Source: Ampelocalamus luodianensis
Lineage: Eukaryota > Streptophyta > Magnoliopsida > Poales > Poaceae
DNA length: 64,000 nt
Assembly (NCBI GenBank): GCA_036346255.1
Contig: CM070623.1
Coordinates: forward strand, 2,718,033-2,782,032
Reading direction: 5' to 3'
Part shown: piece after piece, positions 45,468-56,303 of the stretch
How the letters are laid out: the number at the start of each line of letters is the position of its first letter
Numbering within the stretch: the first letter of the stretch is position 1
The notes under the pieces: model-generated
Databases searched by the model: none
The model's input: only the letters and a program-made list of their open reading frames with translations
Told to the model about the DNA's origin: nothing
Program-made: the position numbers and the translations under genes

Positions 45468-46385
45468 TTGGCGATAGATAAGTACTTCTCCAAACTGCAT
45501 ATCTTCGATGGGCACGACTATGCCTTTTGGAAGAACCGCATACGTGTCTTTCTTCAGAACGAAGGACGAGGTGTATGGGAGGTTGTTCGAGCTCCGCTCA
45601 TCTTGCCTGAGGTTGCTACGCCGGCTTCTGAAGCCCTCTTGGCTAACGACCATAAGGCAAAGAATTTTCTGTATGGTGGGCTCGGTAGACAGGAGTATGA
45701 TAGGATTTGCAATCTCGAGACCGCACATGAGATTTGGAAGACCCTCTAAACCTATCATGAGGGTTCTTCCCAAATCAAGCAAGTGCGTCAGACGGTCTAT
45801 AAAAAAGAATATAACAAATTCGGAATGCGTGCTGGAGAGAGCATCGATGACATTTTCAGTCGCTTTAACACAGTGATAAATCAGATGAAGGCTGTTGGTA
45901 TTGAATTTACCCAGTATGAAAATGCCACCCATCTCCTGGCTGCAATCAACACCAGGGAGTGGGAGATAAAGGCTACCGCTATTCAGGAAAATGCCAACTT
46001 TTCTGATCTGACTTTGGAGCTTCTCTATAGCAAGCTCAAGACTCATGAGATCGAGAGGAGTGACCATTCTAAAAAGGATAACATGGCTTTGGTAGCAGAC
46101 CCGCTCAAAAGAGCCTCTGATGGGTCGTTTGAGTCTTCTTCTGGAATTTCTCTTGCTTCTTTATCTGCAATCCAAGAAGAGGATCTTGAAAGTATTCCTG
46201 AGCCCGAAATGACACTTTTGATTAAGAAGTTCACAGGGGCCTACAACAATATGAGAAACAAAAAGAGAGGCGGCCCTGTGACTTGTTATGAGTGTGGAGA
46301 GCTTAATCACATCCGGGCAAATTGCCCCAAGCTGAAAGGGAAGACCAACCACAAGGATGAAAAGCCAGCTTGGAAGAAGACTTAG
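45468..46385 (+). pseudogene. copia gag, N-terminal part with first CCHC zinc knuckle
   Basis: The sequence 'FDGHDYAFWKNRIRVFL' and 'FNTVINQMKAVG' is the UBN2-type gag domain of copia elements. A zinc knuckle C-YE-C-GELN-H-IRAN-C lies at 46284-46325. The expected ATG reads TTG at 45468, a stop occurs at 45747-45749, and another at 46383-46385. The product would be the capsid/nucleocapsid protein of the particle. These lesions indicate a decayed copy. Confidence 0.88.
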
Positions 46386-47759
46386 GGATGCAAGTCCAAG
46401 TTTGATGATGCCAAGCTCAGGAAGGCTGCTCACCGGGTTCTTGCCGCTCTTGGAGATCGATCCTTGAGCGATGTGGACTCCGGGAGAGAGGAGGACAAGG
46501 AGGAGGAGCTCCCTCAAGACAGGAAGGGAAAGGCCAAAGACTTCACAAGCATGTGCTTCATGGCTGACTCCGACGACATCGATGACAACAATGAGGTATC
46601 TCCCTCCTATGATGTTCTCTTTGCTAGATGCGAAACTGTCTATGAGCAAATGCTAGGTCAGGATAAAGCCTTAAAATTCATCATGACTAGGAATGAGGAG
46701 TTAGAGTCAGAAGTAGATAAACTCACATTAAAACTTGTGAATGCTAAGAGTCTTGAATCTGATGAATGTTCATCCTGCCATGCTTTATATTCTGAATTGG
46801 CTAAACTACAATCTGCTCATGATATTGCTTTGCAACAACTTGAAAGTGCTAGGACTGAGCTAATTGAAGTTAAATTTGCTTCTTGTGAAAAATGCTTAGA
46901 GTCTAGCAAGTTGGTTGTTTCTGATGTGGTTGAATTTAGCTTTTGCTCTGTCTGCTTAGAACGTGAACGTGAAGTACATGATGTTGTAGAAGCAGCTAGA
47001 GCTAAATATGCCAAACTTAAGGACAGTATTAATTCTGCTACTTGTGCTTCATGTGAAGCTCTTAAGCTTGAAGTTGCTCTTTATAAGAAGAGGCTTAACG
47101 CTAAAACTTGTGATTCATGTGTTAATTTTGGAAAAGAAATTGCTTACCTCAAGAACACATTAGAAAGATTCTCTAAAGGTAAGAAATAGTTAAACATGAT
47201 TCTTGACAAGTCAAAAACTCCTTATAAGAAGCAAGGGTTAGGATACAACTTTGCCCAGGACAAATCTAATGACATTCAAATTTTGAAAAATGGCTTAGTT
47301 GAATTTGATACCCAACCTGCAAAGATCACTTTCAAATCTGCAGGTTTTGCCCAACCATCTGTTCAGTCAAAAGGTGCTTCTCCCAGTGGTACCAAGTACC
47401 ATTGCACCTATTGCAAGAAGGATGGGCATTTGGTTGAGTTCTGTTGGCGTGGGTTGAAAAATGCTAGAAAAAATCTTGCTAGAATGTCATCTAATCAACC
47501 TAGAGCTTTTGTGAGACATTGTAATTTAGAAAGGAAGAAACCTGATCTAGGTTTTGTTTCACATGCTAATCATTCTCATGCTCCTAGACAGGATAACTCT
47601 TATGTTAGAGTAACCATTGCTCATAACAGAATTTCAAATAGAATCAAGGATAGCACTTCTGCTTTGCATACTACTCGCAGACGTGTGTCTCAGTACTGGG
47701 TTCCCAAGTCATGTTTAACTAACCCTAGTATTGAGACATATCGTTCTTCTGTGCTTTGA
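46386..47759 (+). pseudogene. copia gag, coiled-coil part with repeated CxxC and second CCHC knuckle
   Basis: In the same frame after the stop at 46383, a long acidic and Leu/Glu/Lys-rich segment (46464-47189) looks coiled-coil. It contains five CxxC pairs (CSSC, CEKC, CSVC, CASC, CDSC). After a stop at 47187, a second frame (47196-47759) carries a CCHC knuckle C-TY-C-KKDG-H-LVEF-C at 47403-47444. A gag with a long coiled coil fits the Sirevirus lineage. Confidence 0.78.
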
Positions 47760-49062
47760 TTTTCAGGATCGCCGCGGAAGGAAGGACATGTGGTTCGTCG
47801 ACTCCGGCTGTTCACGCTACATGACCGGAGACTCAAAATGGTTCACCTCCTTCACACGGTCGACAGGTGATGTCTTCATCACCTTTGGAGACAATACTCA
47901 AGGGCGGATTGAAGGAACGGTATCAATCAGGGTGAACGATAATTTCATCCTAAAGGACGTCGCCCTTGTGAACAAGCTCAGGTTTAACTACTCTCTGTCT
48001 CACAGCTTCTTGATGATGGCTATGAGACTATATTTAAGAAAAATACTTGTCGGGTGCTTGATTCAGCTGGTGAGCTTGTTTTTGGGATTTATAGAGCTGC
48101 TAGGATCTTTGGAGCTGATTTTTCTGAATCTCTTGCTAGCTCTCTTAAATGTTTGATTACACCTTCTTATGAGTTCTGGTTTTGGCACCGACGTTTGGGG
48201 CACATTGGTTTTGATCATCTGACGCGAGTTAGCAACCTTGATCTCATGAGAGGTTTGCCCAAACTCAAAGTCGTTAAGGATGCCGTCTCACACCCTTCAG
48301 TGACTATGGTCATGACTGACAGACCAGGACAGTTGCTTCATATGGATACTGTTGGTCCTACTAGGGTTCGGTCAATCAGTGGCAAATGATACATTCTTGT
48401 CATAGTCGATGATTTTTCGAGATACACTTGGGTGTTCTTTCTTGCTTCGAAGGATGAAGCCTTTGGTCATTATCATGATCTTGTTCTTCGTTTGGTCTCT
48501 GAACTTCCTGGTGCCTTGAGAGCGATCCGCAGTGACAATGGCACGGAGTTCAAGAATGCCTCATTTGCCTCTTTTTGTGTTGAGCGTGGAATTGAGCATT
48601 AGTTCTCTTCTCCACACGTCCCTCAACAGAATGGCGTTGTGGAAAGGAAAAACAGAACCTTAGTCGAGATGGCTAGGACGATGCTAGATGAGTATAGCAC
48701 ACCGAGGAGGTTTTGGGCCGAAGCTATTGCTACAGCTTGCCATATTACAAATTGTGTCTTCTTGATACCATTTTTGGGCAAGACTCCTTACGAGCTTCGA
48801 TTTGATAGAAAACCCTCTGTTTCTCATTTTCGAGTTTTTGGAGCTAAGTGTTTCATTCTCAAGACAGGAAACCTAGATAAATTTGAATCAAGAACTTTTG
48901 ATGGTTTATTTCTGGGATATCCTGCATATTCGAGGGGGTTTCGGGTTTTTAATGTTGAAACTAACATTGTCCAGGAGACATGCAATGTCACTTTTGATGA
49001 GACTAGCCCTGGAGCTAGATCCGATGTTTCAGGTGACTTACAGGTGACAGAGCATTTTTGTT
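47760..49062 (+). pseudogene. copia protease and integrase
   Basis: Protease is shown by 'WFVDSGCSRYMTG' (near 47790-47830). After a frameshift near 47985 come the GAG-pre-integrase 'WHRRLGHIGFDHL' (H..H) with 'RGLPKLK', then the integrase core: 'VDDFSRYTWVFFL', 'IRSDNGTEFKN' and 'HVPQQNGVVERKNRT'. Stops occur at about 48387 and 48600. Order PR-INT before RT confirms Ty1/copia. Confidence 0.9.
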
Positions 49063-50890
49063 GAAGAAGATGAGGATGAACTTGACACTGCTCATTCACC
49101 TATTGCTGATATTCCTATCCAAGCTCCAGAACGTGCTACGACTACTTCACCTTCAGTTGAGGCTCCTGCTGCATCTTCTTCATCAGCAGTACTTGCGGAG
49201 GTCGAAGAGATGTTGTCTCCCCCGGGCGCTCCACTTCACATTCAGAGGCGTCATCCTCCGGATCAGATGATTGGTAGTCTTCATGAGCGAGTCACTCGCT
49301 CCAGATATCACGATCCGAGTCTCTACTCTCATTCTGCATTTGTTGCTTCTTTCGAACCCCGCGATATATCACATGTTTTATCTGATTCTAGCTGGGTCAA
49401 TGCCATGCATGAGGAGTTAGAGAATTTTGAGAGGAACAAGGTCTGGAACCTAGTAGAACCTCTTAGTGGTCATAATGTGATAGGAACCCGTTGGGTGTTC
49501 AAAAATAAACAAAATGAGGATGGTTATGTGGTTAGAAACAAGGCTAGGTTGGTAGCTCAGGGCTTTAGCCAAGTTGAGGGGTTAGATTTTGATGAGACCT
49601 TTGCACTTGTTGCTAGACTAGAAGCCATTCGCATTCTGCTTACATTTGCTGCTTCTAAGGGTTTTAGACTATATCAGATGGATGTTAAGAGTGCCTTTTT
49701 GAATGGTTTTATAGAGGAGGAAGTGTATGTTAGACAACCCCTAGGTTTTGAGAATCCCAAACATCCACATCATGTTTTTAAGCTATCCAAAGCCTTGTAT
49801 GGTCTTAATCAAGCCCCTAGAGCCTGGTATGATAGACTTAAGACCTTTCTGCTTAAGAATGACTTTGAGATGGGAAAGGTAGACAAGACCCTGTTCATCC
49901 TTAGGCGTGGCAATGACTTCCTGCTTGCTCAGATTTATGTAGATGATATTATCTTTGGTGGTTCTTCTCATGCTCTTGTTTCTAGTTTTTCTGATATCAT
50001 GTCCAAGGAATTTGAGATGAGTATGATGGGAGAACTCAACTATTTTCTGGAGCTTCAAATCAAGCAATGCAAGGAAAGGATCTTCATCCATCAGACGAAG
50101 TACACCAAGGATCTGCTCAAGCGCTTAGAGATGGGTGACTGCAAGCCGATCGCCACTCCCATGGCGACTTCGACTGTTTTGGATCCAGATGAGGAAGGAG
50201 AAGACGTGGATCAACACGAGTACCGCAGCATGATCGGCTCCCTCTTGTACCTGACGGCCTCAAGACCGGACATCCACTTCGCGGTTTGCCTCTGTGCGAG
50301 GTTTCAGGCGTCTCCGAGGACTTCTCATCGCCAAGCCGTTAAGCGCATCTTCAGGTATTTACATTCTACCCTCCAGTATGGCATTTGGTATTCCTGTTCT
50401 TCTTCTTTGTCCATTCAGGGGTTTTCTGATTCTGATTTTGCGGGCTGTCGGCTAGATAGGAAGAGTACCTCAGGCACTTGTCACTTCTTAGGCACTTCTC
50501 TTGTCTCTTGGTCTTCTAGGAAGCAGTCTTCTATTGCACAATCCACTGCTGAAGCTAAATATGTAGCTGCTGCTAGTTGTTGTAGTCAGATTTTGTGGAT
50601 GGTGTCCACTCTTAAGGATTTTGGGTTGGCTTTTGATAGTGTTCCTCTTTTTTTGTGATAACACTTCTGCTATTAATATTGCTAAAAACCCTGTGCAACA
50701 CTCTAGGACCAAACACATAGATATTCGCTATCACTTCCTTAGAGACCATGTCGAGAAGGGTGATATTGTGCTGCATTTCGTGGAGTCCGAGGCTCAGTTG
50801 GCTGATATCCTCACCAAGCCTTTAGACCCAACTAGGTTTGCCACCTTGAGAAGTGAGTTAGGGGTAATTTATCCCTATGGGTTGGTTTGA
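49063..50890 (+). pseudogene. copia reverse transcriptase and RNase H
   Basis: A long intact frame (49210-50658) starts with 'VWNLVEPL' and continues through 'KARLVAQGFSQ', 'MDVKSAFLNG' and the catalytic YVDD (near 49936) to RNase H motifs 'SDSDFAGC..DRKSTSG' and 'QSTAEAKYVA'. A frameshift in a T run near 50650 moves the last part ('KHIDIRYHFLRDHVE', 'LADILTKPL') to another frame ending at 50888. It is the best preserved part of the element. Confidence 0.92.
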
Positions 50891-52598
50891 GGAGGAGTTT
50901 GATCTTTTCTGATCTTACCTTGTTCATTTGATCTTTTCTTGATCTTCTTTTGAACTTTTTAATCTTTTTAATCTTTTTAGGCTTTTTAAGTTTTTCTCGC
51001 ATCTCATTGTATCATATTGCATTCATATGAAAATCCAGAAAGATGCATTGTAATATAAGCTTTTCTGCTTGTCTTTTAAAATTGATGAAACTTTGCTTAT
51101 TACCCTCTTGAGCTTTAGTATTTCAATTCTGCTCAATGCCATGTCTAGTTCTTTGACTTGCTAGAATTATCATGTTTTCACATGTGTAGCTAAGTCTTTA
51201 CTGGATGAGCTAGAACTTTAAGACAACTTGAACTAAAAACTGTAATTTGTGGATCTTTTAGCTAGTTGCACAATTAGTGATCCTTTTGTGACATTGGCCC
51301 TGTCAAAATTGCTTTGTTAGCTCTTGAATCTAAGATTGCGCATCTGTTGAGCTTCTTGTTCTTTTAAGAATCTAAAATTGCTCTTGTGAACAATGAAAAA
51401 TTATCTTGTTTTGTGCGAAAAAACTGATCTCACCTATTCTTTCTCATGAGATGGCTTGCCATTGCACAAGGCATGAACTCAGGGGGAGTTTTGGATGACC
51501 TAGACCATTCTTTTAAGCTTTTTGTGCTTGAGATGATCGCGGCAAGGCTTGAGATCTAACACATGACTAAGAAAATAATTTATCAAAATTGGTTGAAGCT
51601 TAGGAAGAGATTATGGATGACTCCTAGTCCAGGATCTTCTTCACTAAGATAGACCTCTTAGCAATTTCAATATTCATTGCAAATGAAAAATGTTATAAAA
51701 AAATTTGGGCGATTGAGACAATTTGAGCAAAATTATTCAATTCTGGACTTTTTGTCTCTTAGGTGATCTTTATTAGCTTCTGGATCTCACATTGACATTC
51801 TGACAAGACCATTATCACCTTAGGATCTCTGTTGATGAACTTGTTAATTTTGACGCTTTGCTTAATCTGTTACAATTTATCGCTTTACTTTGAGCCTTCT
51901 TGCTTAGCTTTGATATATATGTCTTAACATGATCTTGCTAGCGCTGATAGGCTTGATATGTATTGAGTAAGATTAGAAATGCTAGTTTGCTCTTTTGGGT
52001 AATCTCTAAAGCTTCTTATAATCAAAAATTGAAAAATACAAAAATATGAAGCCACTCCATTGCATTTCATGCATGCTTTTTCTTTTGTTTTTTCCTCATT
52101 CTGCATTTGTTATCTCTGGAAGAGAGGAAGGCGTGATTCCTTGATGACTCCATTGTCAAAAGGGGAGAAGATATTTCGAGATGTATAAAGGGGTGAAGAT
52201 ATAAAAGTGTTAAAAAAGGGAGAAAATTAGAGAATTTGAAATTTTCTGAAATCTGAGGATCATAGTGAGGGGGAGTTTCATATTTGCATTCATTTGATCT
52301 TATTGCCATTTCTGAACTTGAATTGCAATTCTTGATCCTCACGATGATCAAAGGTCATATCGAACAATTGTTCTTTCATATGGATCTTAAGTGAGATTTT
52401 GTCGATTCTCTCGAATTTGAAGCTTTCATGCTTTCTTTTGCCTTATCTCACTTTCCTATACTATTCTGAAGCCAGCTTGGTCATTTCCATTGCTTTCTCT
52501 TGCATATGGACCAAGTTGCGTCTTTATGCGAAAACGTCGAGTTGTTACTTTTCAAACCTCAAAATTTGCTTTTGTTGGAGATTGCCAATGTGTTCATC
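50891..52598 (+). other. 1.7-kb non-coding stretch between pol and 3' LTR with repeated polypurine-like sites
   Basis: T-rich, with no env-like frame of note. AGGGGGAG occurs at 51481-51488 and 52268-52275, and a related AAAAGGGGAGAAG near 52158-52170, before the actual tract next to the LTR. Repeated polypurine tracts in this position are described for Sireviruses. Confidence 0.75.
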
Positions 52599-52608
52599 AA
52601 GGGGGAGA
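52599..52608 (+). other. polypurine tract
   Basis: AAGGGGGAGA ends two bases before the 3' LTR, the position required for plus-strand priming. Confidence 0.85.
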
Positions 52609-52609
52609 T

Positions 52610-54399
52610 TGTGGATATTATGGGGATATGCTCATGATCTTAGGATGATGTGACAATTGGCAATGAGGTTGAAGGTTTGCGGAAACACATGTTTTCGGCA
52701 AAGTTCATTCTTGTCGAGCTTCAGTGGTCGAGCCGGCGGTGGCGGTCGGGCCAAGCCACTCGCGTCCGACCGGTTTTGTTTCGAGCGTAAGGGTTGGCGG
52801 TCCGACCGGCCAATGGTTGGCGGTCTGACCGGCAAGGGGAGCGGTCCGACCGGCCGTGGTAGCGGTCTGACCGGTTTTGACTTAAGTCGCTGGCCTTCCT
52901 GGCAGTGATATGTTGGTTGTTAGGTCAATCTCATGGGTGTCAGTGCATATGTGTTGCATGATGCATGTGTTGACTAACGTGTGTCTAGTTGTGAAGAATT
53001 TGTTCTCGGATTCGATTTGCTTGTCTATTGTTGTGCAGGTTGCTTGGTGGTCAACGACGGTCAACGGCGAGGATGATCGGGACTAGGCTTGAGAGGCGAG
53101 GTTGAACGATCGGCGATGCGGGTGAAGTCATTGGACTCAAGCATGGTGCAAGATGGACAAAGGTGACCGAACAGGCGATTCGGTGCGATCGTTGGATCAA
53201 GCGGCGCGGGGGTCGGTGCAAGTGCCATGGTGGTTTCGGTGGGAGCCAGATGGGAGAGACTTGCCGACATGATGAGAGCCGTTGGATCAACCTACACGTG
53301 GCAGAGCATGCGACTGCTTCGCAAAGATTGGACTCGGTCTTCGAAAAAGATCGAGAAGGTGTATTTTGGTAATTTTACCAAATACCGCCTTGGTTACCTT
53401 TTGCCAACCCGTGGCGCAAGACGGTGCGTGGAGAAGCGGATTAGGTCAAGAGGAGATGAAGACGACGCTTTAAAATGCGTGCGTGTGTGACCCATTTGTG
53501 TTGGGCCTTAACGGGAGCCCATTAGGGAAACTCTTCTAGAAGGTATAAGCCTCCACTATAAATAGAGGAGGGAGGTGGCTGCACCCCCTCAACCCTTTCA
53601 ATGTGTTTGAAACCCTAGTTTGCTTAGGGAGAGGATTAGTGGAGATTAGGGTTCTAGAGAGTTTTTGATTTGATTTCGTGCCCATGTCTTGAGCTTTGTC
53701 CTCCATTGATGGAGTGGCTGTAAACCAGCACCATATCAAATCAATCCAAGAAAGTTTGCTCAAAGATGTGTTCTTTTGCTTTCTTTATCTCTATTTGATG
53801 ATTTTGAGTCTTTCTTTGATCCGCAAGTTCCTGATTGGTTTCTTGTTGTGATCTAACTTGCTGCATCATGTGGGAACCCATCTAAGGTCATCTTGATCAT
53901 CAATCACCCACGAGCAAGTCTCTATATCATATTTCGATTTTTACTCGATTTTGGAGCACACTCCGTTCAAACTGAAAAAGATTGGAACTTTGGCAAGGAT
54001 CTTCACGATCGTCGCATGGAATAGGTTTCTGATATCCTTAGGAAGGTGTGTTCAATGTTTCGTGAAGTTTGGAGTTATGGATCAAAAGTTACATCAATTT
54101 TTGTTTTCATTTTTCAGGCTATTTACTATTCATCTAGCTGATTTTACTGTTCATCGGTCTGACCGCCCACTGTTCATCGGTATGACCGTTGGTACTGTTC
54201 ATTAGGCTGATTCTTGAGTTTTTGTTGCTTTTGCTTCGGTGTTTTGATTGGATTCAATACAAGTCTTCCGCTGTGCTTGATTGATTGATCTTCATAGCTT
54301 TAATAGCTATTGGAGTGAGATTCGTATTGAATTTGATTTAGGAGAAAAAGAGTTTGTGCTCCTATTCACCCCCCCTCTAGTCGATTTTTTGGTCCAACA
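52610..54399 (+). repeat. 3' LTR of the copia element (1790 bp)
   Basis: It matches the 5' LTR from TGTGGATAT to GGTCCAACA with substitutions and indels. The palindrome array is at 52798-52873 and the TATA box at 53557-53564. Near 54140-54190 it has two further half-conserved palindromes ('cggtctgaccgc', 'cggtatgaccg') in a stretch where the 5' LTR differs. The right flank GTTAC is the target duplication. Confidence 0.95.
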
Positions 54400-55690
54400 G
54401 TTACCTATCTATCCATGGCACCATTCGGAGGCTTCCGGAGTCGATTGGCAAGCTACTGCATCTACAAACTTTGTGCTTTACTAGGAAATGTTTCCTTGAT
54501 AAGCTTCCTGCAGGCATTAATATGCTGGTCAACTTGCGGCACCTTGGTGTTGAAACAAAGTACACTGCAGGGTTGGTGTGCACTGGTCGTCTCGTTAACC
54601 TTCAGGGATCACTTGAACTCCATGTTGAGAAGTGCGAAGGCTGTACTCTAGAAGAGTTGAGGAACATCAATGGTCTCCATGGGTTACTAAAATAAAAGGT
54701 CTGGAAAATGTTTCAAGCAACGAAGAAGCCTGCAAAGCTGAGTTGAATAAGAAACGATATCTTAATTCCCTAAATCTGGAATGGAGCTCCACTAGTAGAA
54801 ATCTCCACCCTTCTGAGTTCTATGGCACTGATGATGTGGCATTTCCATCCCTAAGTGTCCTTGAATTTGATGATTTCCCAAGGTTGCATGAGTGGTCTGG
54901 AATAGCAGACAGAAACTCATTTCCATGTCTTGAAAGGTTAATGCTAATGGATTGTCCAGAATTGATCCAAATTCCTTCGTTCTCGACAACAACTCGTGAA
55001 GTTACCATTGAACGTACACGGTTGATACCATATATGAGGCTTGCCCCTTTGTCTTCAAGCTCAGACGTGCTCTAGCTGGATGTTTGCACACCTTCTATCC
55101 TTCTCAAGGGATTACTCCATAAACAGCATATAGAATCCATTGTAGCCTTAAACATAAGTGGTGCTGAACAGCTCGTTGCTGCTGAAGAACTGAGGTCTCT
55201 TGTTTCTCTGCAAAGGCTGATGCTCTGTCGGTGCGATTTTACTGACCAGACTTTTAGTAGATTTCTCCAGGCTCTGCCTTGTCTGTCCTCGTTGGAGATC
55301 ATAGACCTGCCCAACATAACATCTCTTTCAGTATCGGGAACACTTATGTTCTGCACAATGCTCACTGAGTTATGCATACGCAACTGCCAATTGCTTCGCT
55401 CTCTATCCTCGTTGCAGTTTTTTTGTTCACTAAAATATCTGGTGATTGAGAAATGCTCTAAACTAACTGCAACATCATTTCCAGTAAACTTTGGGAGCCT
55501 TTTATCTCTCAAGGTGCTGAGAATATCACACTGCTCAGAGCTCCAATCTTTACCGGTCTGTGGTATGCCATTCTCACTCGAAACACTTCATCTCATTGGG
55601 TGCCACCCCGAGTTGTCCAGGCAAACAAGAAACAAGGAAGGCCATTACTTTGAGAAGCTTGCAATTGTACCTAAAGTATTGATTCAGTGA

Positions 55691-56303
55691 CGAAACATTT
55701 TGCAGGTGTATAAATTTAAATTTACTTTGTTTCTGCTTGTGATGTTTGATATATTTCTGTAAGTTCCTAAGAAGTTCACAACATTTACATGCAACTTTTT
55801 ATATGGTTAATGACCGAGAGAGATTAACATAACAGTTACTATCTCCATTATGTTTTACTTATCGTTCTAGAATGCTTGTAGACAACCTTTTAAAACTTTG
55901 ACCACAAATATACATAAAAGTGGTTAGATTTATCACATGGAGATAATGTTAGTAGATTTGTCATCAAAAGTACTTGTGTCAACGTCTAAAATGACAAGTA
56001 AAAGAGAATGGAGGGTTGTTTCCACGTCTAAATCGATAGGTAAACAAAAAGAATGGATTTTTTGAATTTGTTTCGGTCTTCGACTCAAGTCAGTTTTATG
56101 CTACCATATATACCCCTTATAAGCTATATGGGAAGAGTTGACAACTCATTAAAATCCCTACGTTTTTAAATACTTTTTTCTAATATAGTAAAGATCGCCG
56201 TCGTGCGCCCGTGGTTTTTTTTTTCGAGAGGGTTTTTCACATAAAAATCGGTATCTCTCTGTTCTTGATCTACTTTGTTATTTGCCTGTTGATTTCTAAC
56301 AAG
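55691..56303 (+). other. end of NLR remnant to second copia, probably including part of a 5' LTR
   Basis: AT-rich. Sequence just before 56301 ends 'gatttctaaca', a plausible LTR terminus directly before a PBS-like site. The start of that LTR could not be fixed. No gene was seen. Confidence 0.45.

Larger units (their letters stand above)
43658..54399 (+). mobile_element. complete Sirevirus-like Ty1/copia retrotransposon, 10.7 kb, TSD GTTAC
   Basis: The LTRs at 43658-45415 and 52610-54399 both start TGTGGATAT and end GGTCCAACA. Exact 5-bp duplications GTTAC lie at 43653-43657 and 54400-54404. A PBS follows the 5' LTR and a polypurine tract precedes the 3' LTR. Domain order gag, protease, integrase, RT, RNase H is that of copia. 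Pointers to the Sirevirus branch are long LTRs (~1.76-1.79 kb), a long gag with coiled coil and a second zinc knuckle, ~1.7 kb between pol and the 3' LTR, and several AGGGGGAG polypurine-like sites. The two LTRs differ visibly by substitutions and indels, so the insertion is not recent. Internal stops make it defective. Confidence 0.95.
42941..55690 (+). pseudogene. NB-ARC/LRR (NLR) resistance-like gene, split by a copia element
   Basis: The left part (about 42941-43657) holds the end of an NB-ARC domain: a GLPL-type motif reading 'GSPLAAKLVGG', then 'LRLSYNHLPGHLKRCFAYC', 'RLIRLWIAEGF' and the MHD-region variant 'THYLVHNLLHDLAE'. It then enters LRRs ('LENLRVLDLSGFNLTELP'). After the copia insertion, LRR sequence resumes at 54405 ('LPESIGKLLHLQTL') and continues to about 55690 ('LTELCIRNCQLLRSL', 'LKVLRISHCSELQSLP'). 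The P-loop and most of the nucleotide-binding domain are missing. There is a frameshift near 54692, a stop near 55073, and apparently missing LRR sequence near 54800. NLRs sense pathogen effectors in the cytoplasm; this copy cannot make a full product. A non-TIR monocot NLR is the likely origin. Confidence 0.92.

Noticed and set aside
45459..46067. 202-aa minus-strand frame
   Set aside because: Antisense of the copia gag frame.
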